Both the position numbers and the translations under genes were made by a program. From Neoroseomonas marina (GTDB lineage: Bacteria; Pseudomonadota; Alphaproteobacteria; Acetobacterales; Acetobacteraceae): DNA of 64,000 bases. Below are positions 24,696 through 34,165 of the stretch, one piece after another; position 1 is the first letter of the stretch, and every line of letters begins with the position of its first letter. Under the pieces are notes generated by a model. That model was not told where the DNA came from. It did not search any database and saw only the letters and a program-made list of their open reading frames with translations. Location of the stretch: the NCBI RefSeq assembly GCF_012927745.1, contig NZ_JABBKX010000004.1, forward strand, positions 1-64,000, given 5' to 3'.

Positions 24696-26420
24696 ATGTC
24701 CGCGACCCGTTGGGACAAGTCCCGCCTGCCCAGCCGCCACACCACGCAGGGACCGGAGCGCGCGCCGCATCGGTCCTACCTCTATGCGATGGGCCTGACG
24801 CGGGAGGAGATCGACCAGCCGCTGGTCGGCGTCGCCTCCTGCTGGAACGAGGCCGCGCCCTGCAATATCGCGCTGTCCCGCCAGGCCCAGGCCGCCAAGA
24901 AGGGCGTGAAGGACGGCGGGGCGACGCCGCGCGAATTCACCACCATCACGGTGACCGACGGCATCGCCATGGGACATCAGTCGATGAAGTCCTCGCTCGC
25001 CTCGCGCGAGGCCATCGCCGATTCGATCGAACTCACCATGCGCGGCCATTGCTACGACGCGCTGGTCGGCATCGCGGGCTGTGACAAGTCGCTGCCGGGC
25101 GTGATGATGGCGATGCTGCGGCTGAACGTGCCATCCGTGTTCATGTATGGCGGCTCGATCATGCCCGGTAAGCACCATGGGCGGGACGTGACCGTGCTCG
25201 ACATCTTCGAGGCGGTCGGTCAGCACGCCGCGGGCAACATGTCCAACGAGGAGCTGGACGAGCTCGAGCGCCACGCCTGCCCCGGCGCCGGCGCCTGCGG
25301 CGGCCAGTTCACCGCCAACACCATGGCCTGCGTGTCCGAGATGATCGGCCTCGCGCTGCCGTTTTCCGCCGGCGCGCCGGCGCCTTTCGAGGAGCGCGAC
25401 GCCTATGCCGTGGCCTCCGGCAAGGCGGTGGTGGAACTGATCCGCCGCAACCTCCGCCCGCGCGACATCGTCACCCTGGACGCCCTGCACAACGCGGCGG
25501 CGATCGTCGGCGCGACGGGCGGTTCGACAAATGCCGCGCTGCACCTGCCGGCCATGGCGCATGAGGCCGGCATCCGCTTCACCCTGCAGGATGTCGCGGA
25601 GATCATGCGCAAGACGCCACACATCGCGGACCTCAAGCCCGGCGGGAAATACGTCGCGGCCGACGTGCACCGCATCGGCGGCGTGCCCGTGATCATCAAG
25701 GCGCTGCTCGACGGCGGCTATGTGAAGGGCGACTGCATGACGGTCACCGGGAAGACGCTCGCCGAGAACCAGCGCGAGGTGATCATCCCGAAGGACCAGG
25801 ACGTGGTGCATCCGACCACCAACCCCATCTCCCCGATCGGCGGGGTGGTGGCGCTGCACGGCAACCTCGCCCCGGACGGCGCGATCGTGAAGATCGCGGG
25901 CATGCACAACCTGCGCTTCGAGGGCACCGCGCTGTGCTTCGACTGCGAGGAGGACGCCTTCGCCGCCGTCGAGGCCCGCGCCTACAAGCCCGGCGACGTC
26001 ATCATCGTGCGCTACGAAGGCCCCAAGGGCGGTCCTGGCATGCGCGAGATGCTCTCCACCACCTCGGCCATCTACGGGCAGGGCATGGGCGACAAGGTCG
26101 CGCTCATCACCGATGGCCGTTTCTCGGGGGCGACGCGCGGCTTCTGCATCGGGCATGTCGGGCCCGAAGCCGCGGTCGGCGGCCCCATCGCGCTGCTGCA
26201 GAACGGCGACCGCATCGTGATCGACGCGGAGAAGGGCACCATCGACATGATCGTGCCGGACGACGAGATCGCGCGGCGCCGCGCTGCCTGGAAGCCCCGC
26301 GGCCACGACTACAATGCCGGCGGCCTGTGGAAGTACGCGCAGCTCGTCGGCCCGGCCCATCTCGGCGCCGTGACGCATCCGGGTGGCGCGGCCGAGACGC
26401 ACTGCTACGCCGACCAGTAG
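24696..26420 (+). CDS. ilvD: dihydroxy-acid dehydratase
   Basis: A 574-residue IlvD/Edd family enzyme. Cluster-binding cysteines are in [23 protein letters not shown] and [18 protein letters not shown]. The C-terminal [19 protein letters not shown] contains the catalytic-base region. It converts dihydroxy-acids to 2-keto acids in valine, leucine and isoleucine synthesis. The length and [12 protein letters not shown] segment fit IlvD better than sugar-acid dehydratases, though that alternative exists in this family. GAGGAAG at 24683-24689 supports this start. Confidence 0.88.
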   Translation: MSATRWDKSRLPSRHTTQGPERAPHRSYLYAMGLTREEIDQPLVGVASCWNEAAPCNIALSRQAQAAKKGVKDGGATPREFTTITVTDGIAMGHQSMKSSLASREAIADSIELTMRGHCYDALVGIAGCDKSLPGVMMAMLRLNVPSVFMYGGSIMPGKHHGRDVTVLDIFEAVGQHAAGNMSNEELDELERHACPGAGACGGQFTANTMACVSEMIGLALPFSAGAPAPFEERDAYAVASGKAVVELIRRNLRPRDIVTLDALHNAAAIVGATGGSTNAALHLPAMAHEAGIRFTLQDVAEIMRKTPHIADLKPGGKYVAADVHRIGGVPVIIKALLDGGYVKGDCMTVTGKTLAENQREVIIPKDQDVVHPTTNPISPIGGVVALHGNLAPDGAIVKIAGMHNLRFEGTALCFDCEEDAFAAVEARAYKPGDVIIVRYEGPKGGPGMREMLSTTSAIYGQGMGDKVALITDGRFSGATRGFCIGHVGPEAAVGGPIALLQNGDRIVIDAEKGTIDMIVPDDEIARRRAAWKPRGHDYNAGGLWKYAQLVGPAHLGAVTHPGGAAETHCYADQ

Positions 26421-26512
26421 CGTTACACTTCGTATGCCATCGCCCTGCCATCGGCGGGGCGCAGAAACCTCCGATGCGACGGTGCGTTGAACCGGCGCAT
26501 TGGAGGACGCCG

Positions 26513-26755
26513 ATGATGCTCCGCCGCATCATGCTGCCGCTAATGGGCGGGGCCGGCCTCGCGGGATGCGTCGCCTACCCGCAGCCGGTGGCTTATGCGC
26601 CGGCCGCGCCGCCGCCACCCGCGCCCATCTATGTCGCGCCGCCCCCGCCGCCGCCCCCGGCGGTCTATGTTGCGCCACGGCCGCGGCGCGTCTGGGTGCC
26701 GCGGCGCTGCGACGCCTGGGGCCGGTGCTGGGGCGGCTACTGGCGCGTCCGATGA
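26513..26755 (+). CDS. small proline-rich lipoprotein, 80 residues
   Basis: A short protein with a lipoprotein signal (MMLRRIMLPLMGGAGLAGC, lipobox LAGC). The mature part is rich in Pro, Ala and Tyr-Val, with repeats such as PAPIYVAPPPPP and PAVYVAPRPRR. It ends in an Arg/Trp/Cys-rich tail (RRCDAWGRCWGGYW). TGGAGGA at 26501-26507 is a strong ribosome site. Function unknown; a periplasmic or outer-membrane structural role is possible. Coupled by ATGA to a similar lipoprotein gene. Confidence 0.7.
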   Translation: MMLRRIMLPLMGGAGLAGCVAYPQPVAYAPAAPPPPAPIYVAPPPPPPPAVYVAPRPRRVWVPRRCDAWGRCWGGYWRVR

Positions 26756-27084
26756 CGATGAGGCCTGTCATGTCCCGCTTCCTGCCCTGCCTTGGCCTGG
26801 CCGCGCTGCTCGGCGGGTGCGCCGTCTATCCCGACGGTTCGCTCGGCCCGCTGCCGCCGGCTGCCCCCGTGGGCGTCTATGTCCCGCCGCCTGCGCCGCC
26901 CGTGGCCTATGCGCCGCCCAGCTACGCCTATCCCGGCAGCGAGGGCGCGCCGGTCTACTACGTGCCGCCGCCGGCACCGCCGGTGGTGGTCTCGCCCTCG
27001 ATCGGGCTCGGCTTCTATTGGGGCCCGCGGGGCTACTGGGGCCCCGGCTACTACGGCCGGCCCTGGTACGGGCGCCGCTGGTAG
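26752..27084 (+). CDS. proline/tyrosine-rich lipoprotein, 110 residues
   Basis: Second of two coupled lipoprotein genes. The signal contains RFLPCLGLAALLGGC (lipobox LGGC). The mature chain has repeated PPPAPPVAYAPP and YYVPPPAPPVVV and a Gly/Tyr/Trp-rich C-terminus (YWGPRGYWGPGYYGRPWYG). It overlaps the previous gene by 4 bases (ATG at 26752), though ATGs at 26758 or 26770 are possible starts. The composition resembles that of the first lipoprotein and suggests duplication followed by drift. Family unknown. Confidence 0.7.
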   Translation: MTMRPVMSRFLPCLGLAALLGGCAVYPDGSLGPLPPAAPVGVYVPPPAPPVAYAPPSYAYPGSEGAPVYYVPPPAPPVVVSPSIGLGFYWGPRGYWGPGYYGRPWYGRRW

Positions 27085-27088
27085 CGGG

Positions 27089-27856
27089 TCAGCGCAGCGT
27101 CGCGATCACCGGCGTGTGGTCCGACGGCTGCGCCTCGCTGCGCGGCATGGTATCGACCTCGCAGGCCTCGAGCCGTTCCGCGAGGTCGGCGCTGAGCAGC
27201 ACATGGTCGATGCGCAGGCCGCGGTTGATCTCGAAGGCCGCGCCGTAGTCCCAGTAGGTGAACAGCGTCTCCTGCGGGTGCAGCGCGCGCAGGGCGTCCG
27301 TCAGGCCCAGATGCAGCAGGGCGCGAAACCGCGCGCGGCTCTCCGGCCGGACCAGGGCGTCCGTGGGCGGCAGGGCGCCGGGGGCGAGGTCGGCGGGCGT
27401 CGGGCAGACGTTGAAGTCGCCCAGGATCGCGAAGGGCGTGAAGGTGTCGAGTCGTTCGGCTGCCACCGCCCGCAGCCGGTCCATCCAGCGCAGCTTGAAG
27501 GAGAAGCCGGCATCGCCACCGGAATTGCCGTTGGGCAGATAGATCCCCGCGGCATTGAGGCCCTCGGCACGGACTTCGACATACCGGGCTTGAGTGTCCT
27601 CCTCGTCGCCGGGGAGGTGCTCGGCCACGACCTCGAAGGGGACGCGGCCGATCACCGCGACGCCGTTTCGCCCGCCGGCCTGGCCGACGGCGTGCGTCCT
27701 GTAGCCCAGCGCCTCGAACTCCATGACCGGCACCTGTTCGGCCGTGCAGCGCGTTTCCTGCAGGAAGAGCAGATCCGGCTGCGCGCGCTGCAGGAAGCGC
27801 GCGACATGGCCTGCACGCTGGCGGATCGAATTGACGTTGAAGGTCGCGAGCTTCAT
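27089..27856 (-). CDS. xth: exodeoxyribonuclease III (AP endonuclease)
   Basis: A 255-residue exonuclease-endonuclease-phosphatase fold enzyme. Motifs in order are KLATFNVNSIRQR, LLFLQETRC (metal-binding Glu), YLPNGNSGG, ILGDFNVCPT, FTYWDYG, LRIDHVLLS and PSDHTPVIA (catalytic His). It cleaves DNA at abasic sites and removes 3' blocking groups. The gene converges on the lipoprotein pair with a 4-bp gap. Confidence 0.94.
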   Translation of the reverse strand: MKLATFNVNSIRQRAGHVARFLQRAQPDLLFLQETRCTAEQVPVMEFEALGYRTHAVGQAGGRNGVAVIGRVPFEVVAEHLPGDEEDTQARYVEVRAEGLNAAGIYLPNGNSGGDAGFSFKLRWMDRLRAVAAERLDTFTPFAILGDFNVCPTPADLAPGALPPTDALVRPESRARFRALLHLGLTDALRALHPQETLFTYWDYGAAFEINRGLRIDHVLLSADLAERLEACEVDTMPRSEAQPSDHTPVIATLR

Positions 27857-28125
27857 CCCGGCTTCGTTCGGAAGGGAAGGGTGTTCCTATACCCTCCCGG
27901 CGCCGGCCGCGCGACCGGCCTTCAGGCGGCCACCGCCGCCGCCATCCAGGGCAGGACGGCCCCGATCCGGGCGATGGTCGTGGGCGCGACGGCATGGTGG
28001 AACGTCGGTTCGGCCCCGAAGAACCTTCCGGTTCGCTCGCCCGTCCGGCGAGCCCCTGTTGCCGGAACGATATGCGTCGGCAATGGACCTGGCGGTTCGA
28101 TGCTGCCTCGCAGCAATCCGGCCCG

Positions 28126-28479
28126 TCAGCCCATCGAGAAAGACGTCCCGCAGCCGCAGGCCGAGACCGCCTGCGGGTTGCGGATGGCGAAATGCGCCCC
28201 GATCAGTTCCTCGGCCCAGTCGAGTTCCGCCCCCGCCAGCAGGTCGAGCGAGACGGGGTCGACGAAGACGCGCCCGGCCCCGTCGCCGACCACCAGGTCA
28301 TCCTCCGCGGGCCCGTCCTCGAGCCCGAACCTGTACTGGAAGCCGGAACAGCCCCCGGCCTCGACCGCCAGGCGCAGGCCGGCGGCGGGCCGGCCCTCGC
28401 GCGCGGCGATCTCGCTGATCTGGGCGCGGGCGCGGTCGGTGACGCGGAAGGCGGGGGCGGTGCTGCTGCCGTCGGGCAT
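28126..28479 (-). CDS. erpA: iron-sulfur cluster insertion protein ErpA
   Basis: A 117-residue A-type carrier. The three cluster-binding cysteines are in EAGGCSGFQYRF and the C-terminal ACGCGTSFS. The N-terminal FRVTDRARAQISEIAAREG fits ErpA/IscA. It delivers iron-sulfur clusters to target proteins in the cytosol. IscA or SufA are alternatives, but the isolated position outside a suf or isc operon favours ErpA. Divergent from dgt, with a 99-bp gap. Confidence 0.88.
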   Translation of the reverse strand: MPDGSSTAPAFRVTDRARAQISEIAAREGRPAAGLRLAVEAGGCSGFQYRFGLEDGPAEDDLVVGDGAGRVFVDPVSLDLLAGAELDWAEELIGAHFAIRNPQAVSACGCGTSFSMG

Positions 28480-28578
28480 GGCGGGGAACTCCTGGCCCCC
28501 CAACATAGGATGCCCGGCGCGCCGATCAAACGGGCGGCCGGTTGCCGGGGGGCGCGCCCGGATGCTACGGCCCCGGCC

Positions 28579-29727
28579 ATGAGTCTCGCGCCCTACGCCG
28601 TCCGGCCGGAGACCTCGCGCGGCCGGTTGCATCCGGAAGCGGGGGGCGATGCGCGCTCGCCCTTCCAGCGGGACCGGGACCGCATCATCCACGCCACGTC
28701 GTTCCGGCGGCTGCAGTACAAGACGCAGGTCTTCGTCTATCACGAAGGCGATCATTTCCGGACGCGCCTGACCCATTCGATCGAGGTCGCGCAGATCGCG
28801 CGGTCGATCGCGCGCCAATTGTCGCTCGACGAGGATCTCTCCGAGGCGCTCGCACTCGCCCACGACCTCGGTCATCCGCCCTTCGGCCATGCGGGGGAGG
28901 ACGCGCTGAACAGCGCGATGAAGCCCTATGGCGGCTTCGATCACAACGCGCAGTCGCTCAAGGCCGTGACGCTGCTCGAGACGCGCTATGCCGGCTTCGA
29001 CGGGCTGAACCTGACCTGGGAGACCCTCGAAGGGCTTGCCAAGCACAACGGCCCGCTGCGCCGCCCGGCGCCCTACATCGCCGAATACGACGCGCAGCAT
29101 CCGCTCGACCTCGATACCCATGCGAGTGCGGAGGCGCAGATCGCCGCCCTGGCGGACGACATCGCCTACAACAATCACGACCTGGACGACGGGCTGCGGG
29201 CGCGGCTCTTCACGCTGGACGAGGTGGGGTCGTTGCCGCTGATCGGCGACGCGTTGGCCCAGGCGCGGCGCGCCGCACCTGAAGGCGCCGAGGACCGCGT
29301 GCCGTCCGAGATGATCCGCCGCGTCATCAACCTGATGGTCGGCGACGTCGTCGCGGAATCCCGGTGCCGCATCGCCGCGCTGGCACCGGCAAGCGTGGAC
29401 GACATCCGCCGGGCCCCGCGCCCGGTCGTCGCCTTCTCGGACGGCATGGTCGAGGCGAACAACGTCCTGCGCGACTTCCTGTTCACCCGCATGTACCGCC
29501 ATTGGCGGGTGAACCGCACCATGGCGAAGTCGAAGCGCGTGGTGCAGATGCTGTTCAGCCTGCTGCATGGCGGGCCGCAGATGCTGCCGCCGATGTGGCG
29601 CGCCCGCGCGGGCGACGCCGGGTCGCCGCACTGCGCCCGCGTGGTGTGCGACTACATCGCCGGCATGACCGACCGCTACGCGCTGGAGGAACACCGGCGC
29701 ATGACCGATCCCGATATTCCTGGCTGA
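28579..29727 (+). CDS. dgt: deoxyguanosinetriphosphate triphosphohydrolase-like protein
   Basis: A 382-residue HD-domain hydrolase. Key motifs are SPFQRDRDRIIHATSFRRLQ, HFRTRLTHSIEVAQIAR, ALAHDLGHPPFGHAGE and NLTWETLEGLAKHNGP, matching the Dgt type 2 family. It hydrolyses dNTPs to deoxynucleosides and triphosphate and so affects nucleotide pools. First gene of the dgt-argS transcript; argS starts 6 bp after its stop. Confidence 0.92.
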   Translation: MSLAPYAVRPETSRGRLHPEAGGDARSPFQRDRDRIIHATSFRRLQYKTQVFVYHEGDHFRTRLTHSIEVAQIARSIARQLSLDEDLSEALALAHDLGHPPFGHAGEDALNSAMKPYGGFDHNAQSLKAVTLLETRYAGFDGLNLTWETLEGLAKHNGPLRRPAPYIAEYDAQHPLDLDTHASAEAQIAALADDIAYNNHDLDDGLRARLFTLDEVGSLPLIGDALAQARRAAPEGAEDRVPSEMIRRVINLMVGDVVAESRCRIAALAPASVDDIRRAPRPVVAFSDGMVEANNVLRDFLFTRMYRHWRVNRTMAKSKRVVQMLFSLLHGGPQMLPPMWRARAGDAGSPHCARVVCDYIAGMTDRYALEEHRRMTDPDIPG

Positions 29728-29733
29728 GAGCCC

Positions 29734-31572
29734 ATGACCGAGAACATCTTCACGCTCCTGACCCAGGAGGTGCGCGGCGCGCTCGCCGCCCTGGTCCCCG
29801 ACCTTCCGGCCGAGGCCCTGGCGCGCGTCCAGGTCGAGCCCCCGCGCGAGGCGGCGCATGGCGACATGGCGACGAATGCCGCGCTGGTCGCTGCCAAGCC
29901 CGCGCGCATGCCGCCGCCGAAGCTCGCCGCCGCGCTGGCCGAACGCCTGCTCGCCCTGCCGATGGTGTCCGAGGCGACGCCCGCCGGTCCGGGCTTCGTG
30001 AACCTGCGGCTGAAGGAGGATTTCCTCCGCGCCCAGGTCGGCACGGTGCTGCTGGTCGGTGAGGCCTATGGCGATTCCAGGATCGGCGCCGGCATCCGCG
30101 CCAATGTCGAATACGTCTCGGCCAACCCGACGGGGCCGATGCATGTCGGGCATTGCCGAGGCGCCGTGGTGGGCGATGCCCTCGCCAACCTGATGGCGAA
30201 GGCCGGTTGGGCGGTGACGAAGGAGTACTACGTCAACGACGCCGGCAACCAGGTCGCGGCCCTCGGCTGGGCGGCCTATTGGCGCTACCTGCGCGCGGTG
30301 ACCCTCGACGCCGAGGAGTGGAACGCGGAGCAGACCGAGCGTCGCTTCGGCGTCACGCTGCAGTATCGCGGCGACTACCTGGTCGCGGTGGGGGAAGCGC
30401 TCGCCGAACGCTACGGCGACAGCCTGGTCGCGCGTCGCGTCGGGGCGGACAGCCTGCCGGGCGAGGAGACGCTGTCCGCCTTCGGCCCGGCGCTGGAACG
30501 CGGCTGGCTCGTGAAGTCGGCCTGGCTCGACACCTGCCGCGAGACCGCGGTGGCGATGATGATGGGCGAGATCCGCGAGGACCTCGCGCTGCTCGGCGTA
30601 AACCAGGATGTTTTCCTCTCGGAGCGCGCGCTGGTCGAGGCTGGCGCCGTCGAGGGCGCGGTCAAGCTGCTCGAGGACAAGGGCCTGATCTACGAGGGCG
30701 TGCTCGAGCCCCCCAAGGGCAAGACGCCCGAGGATTGGGAGCCGCGGCCGCAGACGCTGTTCCGCGCCACCGATTTCGGCGACGACGTCGACCGCCCGCT
30801 GCGCAAGTCGGACGGGTCGAACACCTACTTCGCCAACGACATCGCCTGCCACGCCGACAAGATCGGCCGCGGGCATCAACTGCTGATCGACGTCTGGGGC
30901 GCCGACCATGGCGGCTACGTCAACCGCATGACGGCGGCGGTGCGTGCGCTGTCGGGCGGGACGGTGCCGCTCGAGATCGTGCTGTGCCAGATCGTGCACG
31001 TCATGAAGGCCGGCGAGCCCGTGCGCATGTCGAAGCGCGCCGGCACCTACATCACGCTGCGCGACCTGATCGAGGAAGTCGGCCGCGACGCCGTGCGGTT
31101 CACCATGCTGACGCGCAAGTCCGACGCGCAGATGGAGTTCGACCTCGACAAGGTGGTCGAGCAATCGCGGGACAATCCGGTCTTCTACGTGCAGTACGCC
31201 CATGCGCGCTGCCGGTCGGTGTTGCGGCAGGCCGGGGACCCGAAGGCCGGGGAGCTCGCCTCGGCGCCGCTCGCGGCCCTGACCGACCCGGCGGAAATGG
31301 CCCTGATCCGGCGCATCGCGGCCTGGCCGCGCACGGTGGAAGCCGCCGCAACAGCGCGTGAGCCCCACCGAATCGCGTTCTATCTTCAGGACTTGGCCGG
31401 GGATTTTCATGTACTGTGGAATCGGGGTCGCGACGATTCGACGCTCCGGTTCATCCGGGCGGAGGAGCCGGAGGCGACCCGGGCCCGGCTGGCCCTCGTC
31501 GCGGCGACCGCGACGGTGATCCGCTCGGGCCTCGGCGTCATGGGGGTGACGCCGGTGGAGGAGATGCGCTGA
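29734..31572 (+). CDS. argS: arginyl-tRNA synthetase
   Basis: A 612-residue class I synthetase. SANPTGPMHVGHCRGAVVGD contains the HIGH-type motif (HVGH) and VRMSKRAGTYITLRDL carries the KMSKS equivalent. The N-terminal additional domain (AAHGDMATNAAL) and the C-terminal anticodon domain (VQYAHARCRSVLR) are present. The gene is followed by a SPOR-domain gene and nagZ in the usual alphaproteobacterial order. Confidence 0.96.
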   Translation: MTENIFTLLTQEVRGALAALVPDLPAEALARVQVEPPREAAHGDMATNAALVAAKPARMPPPKLAAALAERLLALPMVSEATPAGPGFVNLRLKEDFLRAQVGTVLLVGEAYGDSRIGAGIRANVEYVSANPTGPMHVGHCRGAVVGDALANLMAKAGWAVTKEYYVNDAGNQVAALGWAAYWRYLRAVTLDAEEWNAEQTERRFGVTLQYRGDYLVAVGEALAERYGDSLVARRVGADSLPGEETLSAFGPALERGWLVKSAWLDTCRETAVAMMMGEIREDLALLGVNQDVFLSERALVEAGAVEGAVKLLEDKGLIYEGVLEPPKGKTPEDWEPRPQTLFRATDFGDDVDRPLRKSDGSNTYFANDIACHADKIGRGHQLLIDVWGADHGGYVNRMTAAVRALSGGTVPLEIVLCQIVHVMKAGEPVRMSKRAGTYITLRDLIEEVGRDAVRFTMLTRKSDAQMEFDLDKVVEQSRDNPVFYVQYAHARCRSVLRQAGDPKAGELASAPLAALTDPAEMALIRRIAAWPRTVEAAATAREPHRIAFYLQDLAGDFHVLWNRGRDDSTLRFIRAEEPEATRARLALVAATATVIRSGLGVMGVTPVEEMR

Positions 31573-31603
31573 GGGGCTTGCCCACGGCCCAGGGGGGTTG
31601 GGC

Positions 31604-32407
31604 ATGACAGACGTTCAGGTGCCGTCCTATCGGGTCCGGCCTGCCGACAACGGGCCGCCGTGGCGGATGATCGCGATCGGCGGGGGACTCGCCGCCGTCC
31701 TGATGGTCGGCGCCGCGATCGCCTGGGGCATCAGCCGCGGCGGCAGTTCGCGCGGCGTGCCGCTGATCGAAGCCGACACGCGGCCCTTCAAGGTCCGCCC
31801 GGATGATCCCGGCGGGCTGCGGGTCCCCAACCAGGACGAACTGATCTTCGAACGCAACCGGGGCGGCGCCCCGGCCGCGGGCGCGCGGCTGGCGCCGGAA
31901 TCCGAAGGTCCGCGGCTCGATGCATTGCGTGCCCAGGTGGCGCAGCCGACCCAGCAGGCGGCGGCACCCGCCGTGCCTGCGGCGCCGGCCGCCGCACCGG
32001 CGAGCCCCGCTGCCACCCGCCAGGCCGCCAACGGCGCGCCGGCTGCCCCTGCCGCCCAGCGGCAGGCCCCGGCCGCAGCGGCGCCGGCGGCGGGCCCGAC
32101 GGCCCAGGCCCCTGCAGCTGCGCCGGCCGCGGCACCCGCGCACCTGGCGCCTGCGCCGAACGGGACGATCCGGGTCCAGCTGGGCGCCCTGACTTCGGAG
32201 GAATCCGCCCGCGGCGAATGGGACCGCCTGGCGCGGCGGCACAGCGACCTGCTGGGCGCCTTCCGCCCGCAGATCGTGCGCTTCGAGCGGGAAGGGCAGC
32301 CCACGCTGTATCGTCTCCGCACCGGCGGCTTCGCCGATGTCGCGGCAGCGCAGGCCTTCTGCGAGCAGGCGCGCGCGAAGCAGATGCCCTGCGTCATCAT
32401 CCGCTGA
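31604..32407 (+). CDS. SPOR domain-containing membrane protein
   Basis: A 267-residue bitopic protein. One membrane helix is at about residues 22-44 (MIAIGGGLAAVLMVGAAIAWG). A long Ala/Pro-rich linker follows at about residues 105-185. A C-terminal SPOR domain (IRVQLGALTSEESARGEWDRL ending FCEQARAKQMPCVII; read in parts) would bind denuded septal peptidoglycan. A role at the division site is expected. AGGGGGG precedes the ATG at 31604. The gene is 16 bp upstream of nagZ. Confidence 0.87.
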   Translation: MTDVQVPSYRVRPADNGPPWRMIAIGGGLAAVLMVGAAIAWGISRGGSSRGVPLIEADTRPFKVRPDDPGGLRVPNQDELIFERNRGGAPAAGARLAPESEGPRLDALRAQVAQPTQQAAAPAVPAAPAAAPASPAATRQAANGAPAAPAAQRQAPAAAAPAAGPTAQAPAAAPAAAPAHLAPAPNGTIRVQLGALTSEESARGEWDRLARRHSDLLGAFRPQIVRFEREGQPTLYRLRTGGFADVAAAQAFCEQARAKQMPCVIIR

Positions 32408-32423
32408 CCCGGCAGCCAGCCCC

Positions 32424-33458
32424 GTGACCCCCCGCGCGGCGATCGTCGGCCTGTCCGGCCCCGCCATGACCTCCGAGGAAGCGGCCCTGCTGCGCGCCGA
32501 ACGGCCGCTCGGAGCCATACTCTTTGCCCGCAACGTCGTGGCACCGCCGCAACTGCGGGCGTTGACCGCCTCGATCCGCGACATCCTGGGCGCTGAGGCG
32601 CCGATCCTGGTGGACCAGGAAGGCGGTCGTGTCGCACGCCTCAAGCCGCCGCATTGGGACCGCTTCCCGGCGGCCGCTGCGCTGGAGGGGTCGCCGGAGC
32701 CGGCCATCCGCGCCAACGCGCTGCTGCTCGGCGCGACCTGCGTGGCCGAGGGCCTCGACGTGGTCTGCGCCCCCGTTTTGGACCTGCGCATCCCGGGCGC
32801 CCATGGCGTCATCGGCGACCGCGCCTATGCCGCCGACCCCGCCGAGATCGCCCGCTGCGGCGCGGCGGTGATCGCGGGACTGCAGGCGGCCGGCGCCATT
32901 CCGGTCATCAAGCATATCCCCGGCCACGGCCGTTCGATGGCCGACAGCCACCACGAACTGCCGCGTGTCGGTGCCGGCGCCGCCGAACTGGCCGAGGACA
33001 TCGCGCCCTTCCGGTCCCTGGCGGCATCGGGCGCCTGGGCGATGACGGCCCATGTTCTCTACGAGGCCTGGGATGCAGCCCGCCCCGCCACCATCTCTGC
33101 CCGCGTGATCAACGACATCATCCGCGGCGAGATCGGCTTCGACGGGGTCGTCGTGACGGACGATCTCGCCATGGGGGCGCTGCAGGGCACCTCGAACGAC
33201 CTCGCCGGCGCGGCACTGGAGGCCGGCTGCGACGTCGTCCTGCACTGCACGGGCCGCCTGGCCGAGACGGCGGCGCTGTTGTCGGCCTGCCCGCGGCTGA
33301 CCGATCGGGCCGAGGCGCGCCTCGCCGCCGCGCGCGCCGCGCGTGATGCCTTCCGCGACCGCGATCCGGGGGCGCTGCGCCGCCTGCGGGACGCCGCCCT
33401 CGGCGCCGCATCCGGCGCCGCGGCGGGCGACGACCCGACAGCGCGCCCCGCCGCCTGA
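32424..33458 (+). CDS. nagZ: beta-N-acetylhexosaminidase NagZ
   Basis: A 344-residue glycoside hydrolase family 3 enzyme. ILVDQEGGRVARLKPPHWDRFP, VCAPVLDLRIPGAHGVIGDRAY, KHIPGHGRSMADSHHELP (catalytic His-Asp dyad) and VVVTDDLAMGAL (nucleophile Asp) are all standard. It removes GlcNAc from muropeptides during cell-wall recycling in the cytosol. The start is a GTG at 32424, which fits the beginning of homology. It overlaps the next gene by one base (TGATG). Confidence 0.93.
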   Translation: MTPRAAIVGLSGPAMTSEEAALLRAERPLGAILFARNVVAPPQLRALTASIRDILGAEAPILVDQEGGRVARLKPPHWDRFPAAAALEGSPEPAIRANALLLGATCVAEGLDVVCAPVLDLRIPGAHGVIGDRAYAADPAEIARCGAAVIAGLQAAGAIPVIKHIPGHGRSMADSHHELPRVGAGAAELAEDIAPFRSLAASGAWAMTAHVLYEAWDAARPATISARVINDIIRGEIGFDGVVVTDDLAMGALQGTSNDLAGAALEAGCDVVLHCTGRLAETAALLSACPRLTDRAEARLAAARAARDAFRDRDPGALRRLRDAALGAASGAAAGDDPTARPAA

Positions 33459-34165
33459 TGCTCGACTGGCTTCCGGAAGCCGCAGCGGCGGTGCTCGCCG
33501 CGGTGCTCGCCATCACGATGCACGAGGCGGCGCATGGCTACGCCGCGCTGGCGCTGGGCGACGATACGGCGAAGCGGGCGGGCCGGATCAGCCTGAACCC
33601 GCTGCGCCATGTCGACACCTTCGGCACCCTGATCCTGCCGGGGCTGATGATCGCCGGCCAGTTGCTCACGATCGGCCAGGTCCAGGCAGTATTCGGCTGG
33701 GCCAAGCCCGTGCCGGTGGACATCTGGCGTCTGCGCAACCCGCGCTGGGGCATGGTGCTGGTCGCCGCCGCCGGACCGGCCGTGAATGCCGCGCAGGCCA
33801 TCGTCGCGGCCCTGCTGGTCCATGCCGTCGTCGCCGGGGAGGGAATGCTCGGCACCGAGCTGGCGCGCTACCTCGTGCGCTTCCTGGCCCTCGTGATGGT
33901 GGCGAACCTGGTGCTCGGGCTCTTCAACCTCCTGCCGCTGCCTCCGCTCGACGGCGGGCGGATCTTGGTCGGCATCCTGCCCCGTGGGCCGGCCATCGCG
34001 CTGGCACGGGTCGAACCCTATGGACTCCTGATCGTCATACTGGGCCTGTTCGTCCTGCCGATGGTCGTTCCTGGCTGGGACCCGATGGACTGGTTCGTGC
34101 GGAACCTCGTCGGGCCGGCCTTCGACCTGGTGCTCGTTCTGACGGGCCACGGAGCGGGCGGATGA
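33458..34165 (+). CDS. site-2 protease family (M50) membrane metalloprotease
   Basis: A 235-residue polytopic protein. The zinc motif HEAAHGYAA (HExxH) lies in the first membrane helix. The third ligand is in LFNLLPLPPLDGGRIL near the end, the standard pair for the compact M50B type. About five hydrophobic segments are visible. Such proteases cut substrates inside the membrane; the substrate here is unknown. Coupled to nagZ and, by ATGA, to scpA. Confidence 0.88.
   Translation: MLDWLPEAAAAVLAAVLAITMHEAAHGYAALALGDDTAKRAGRISLNPLRHVDTFGTLILPGLMIAGQLLTIGQVQAVFGWAKPVPVDIWRLRNPRWGMVLVAAAGPAVNAAQAIVAALLVHAVVAGEGMLGTELARYLVRFLALVMVANLVLGLFNLLPLPPLDGGRILVGILPRGPAIALARVEPYGLLIVILGLFVLPMVVPGWDPMDWFVRNLVGPAFDLVLVLTGHGAGG

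Noticed and set aside
26421-26512. Hairpin GCCCTGCC/GGCGGGGC after ilvD
   Set aside because: The stem has a wobble, there is no T-run, and such stems are expected in GC-rich DNA.
27922-28116. 64-codon minus-strand frame between xth and erpA
   Set aside because: No ribosome site, no recognisable motif, and start and composition look random. The 269-bp gap between the genes shows nothing else.
28126-31605. 1159-codon minus-strand open frame over dgt and argS
   Set aside because: Antisense shadow caused by GC-rich third positions. Only its last 117 codons are the real erpA.
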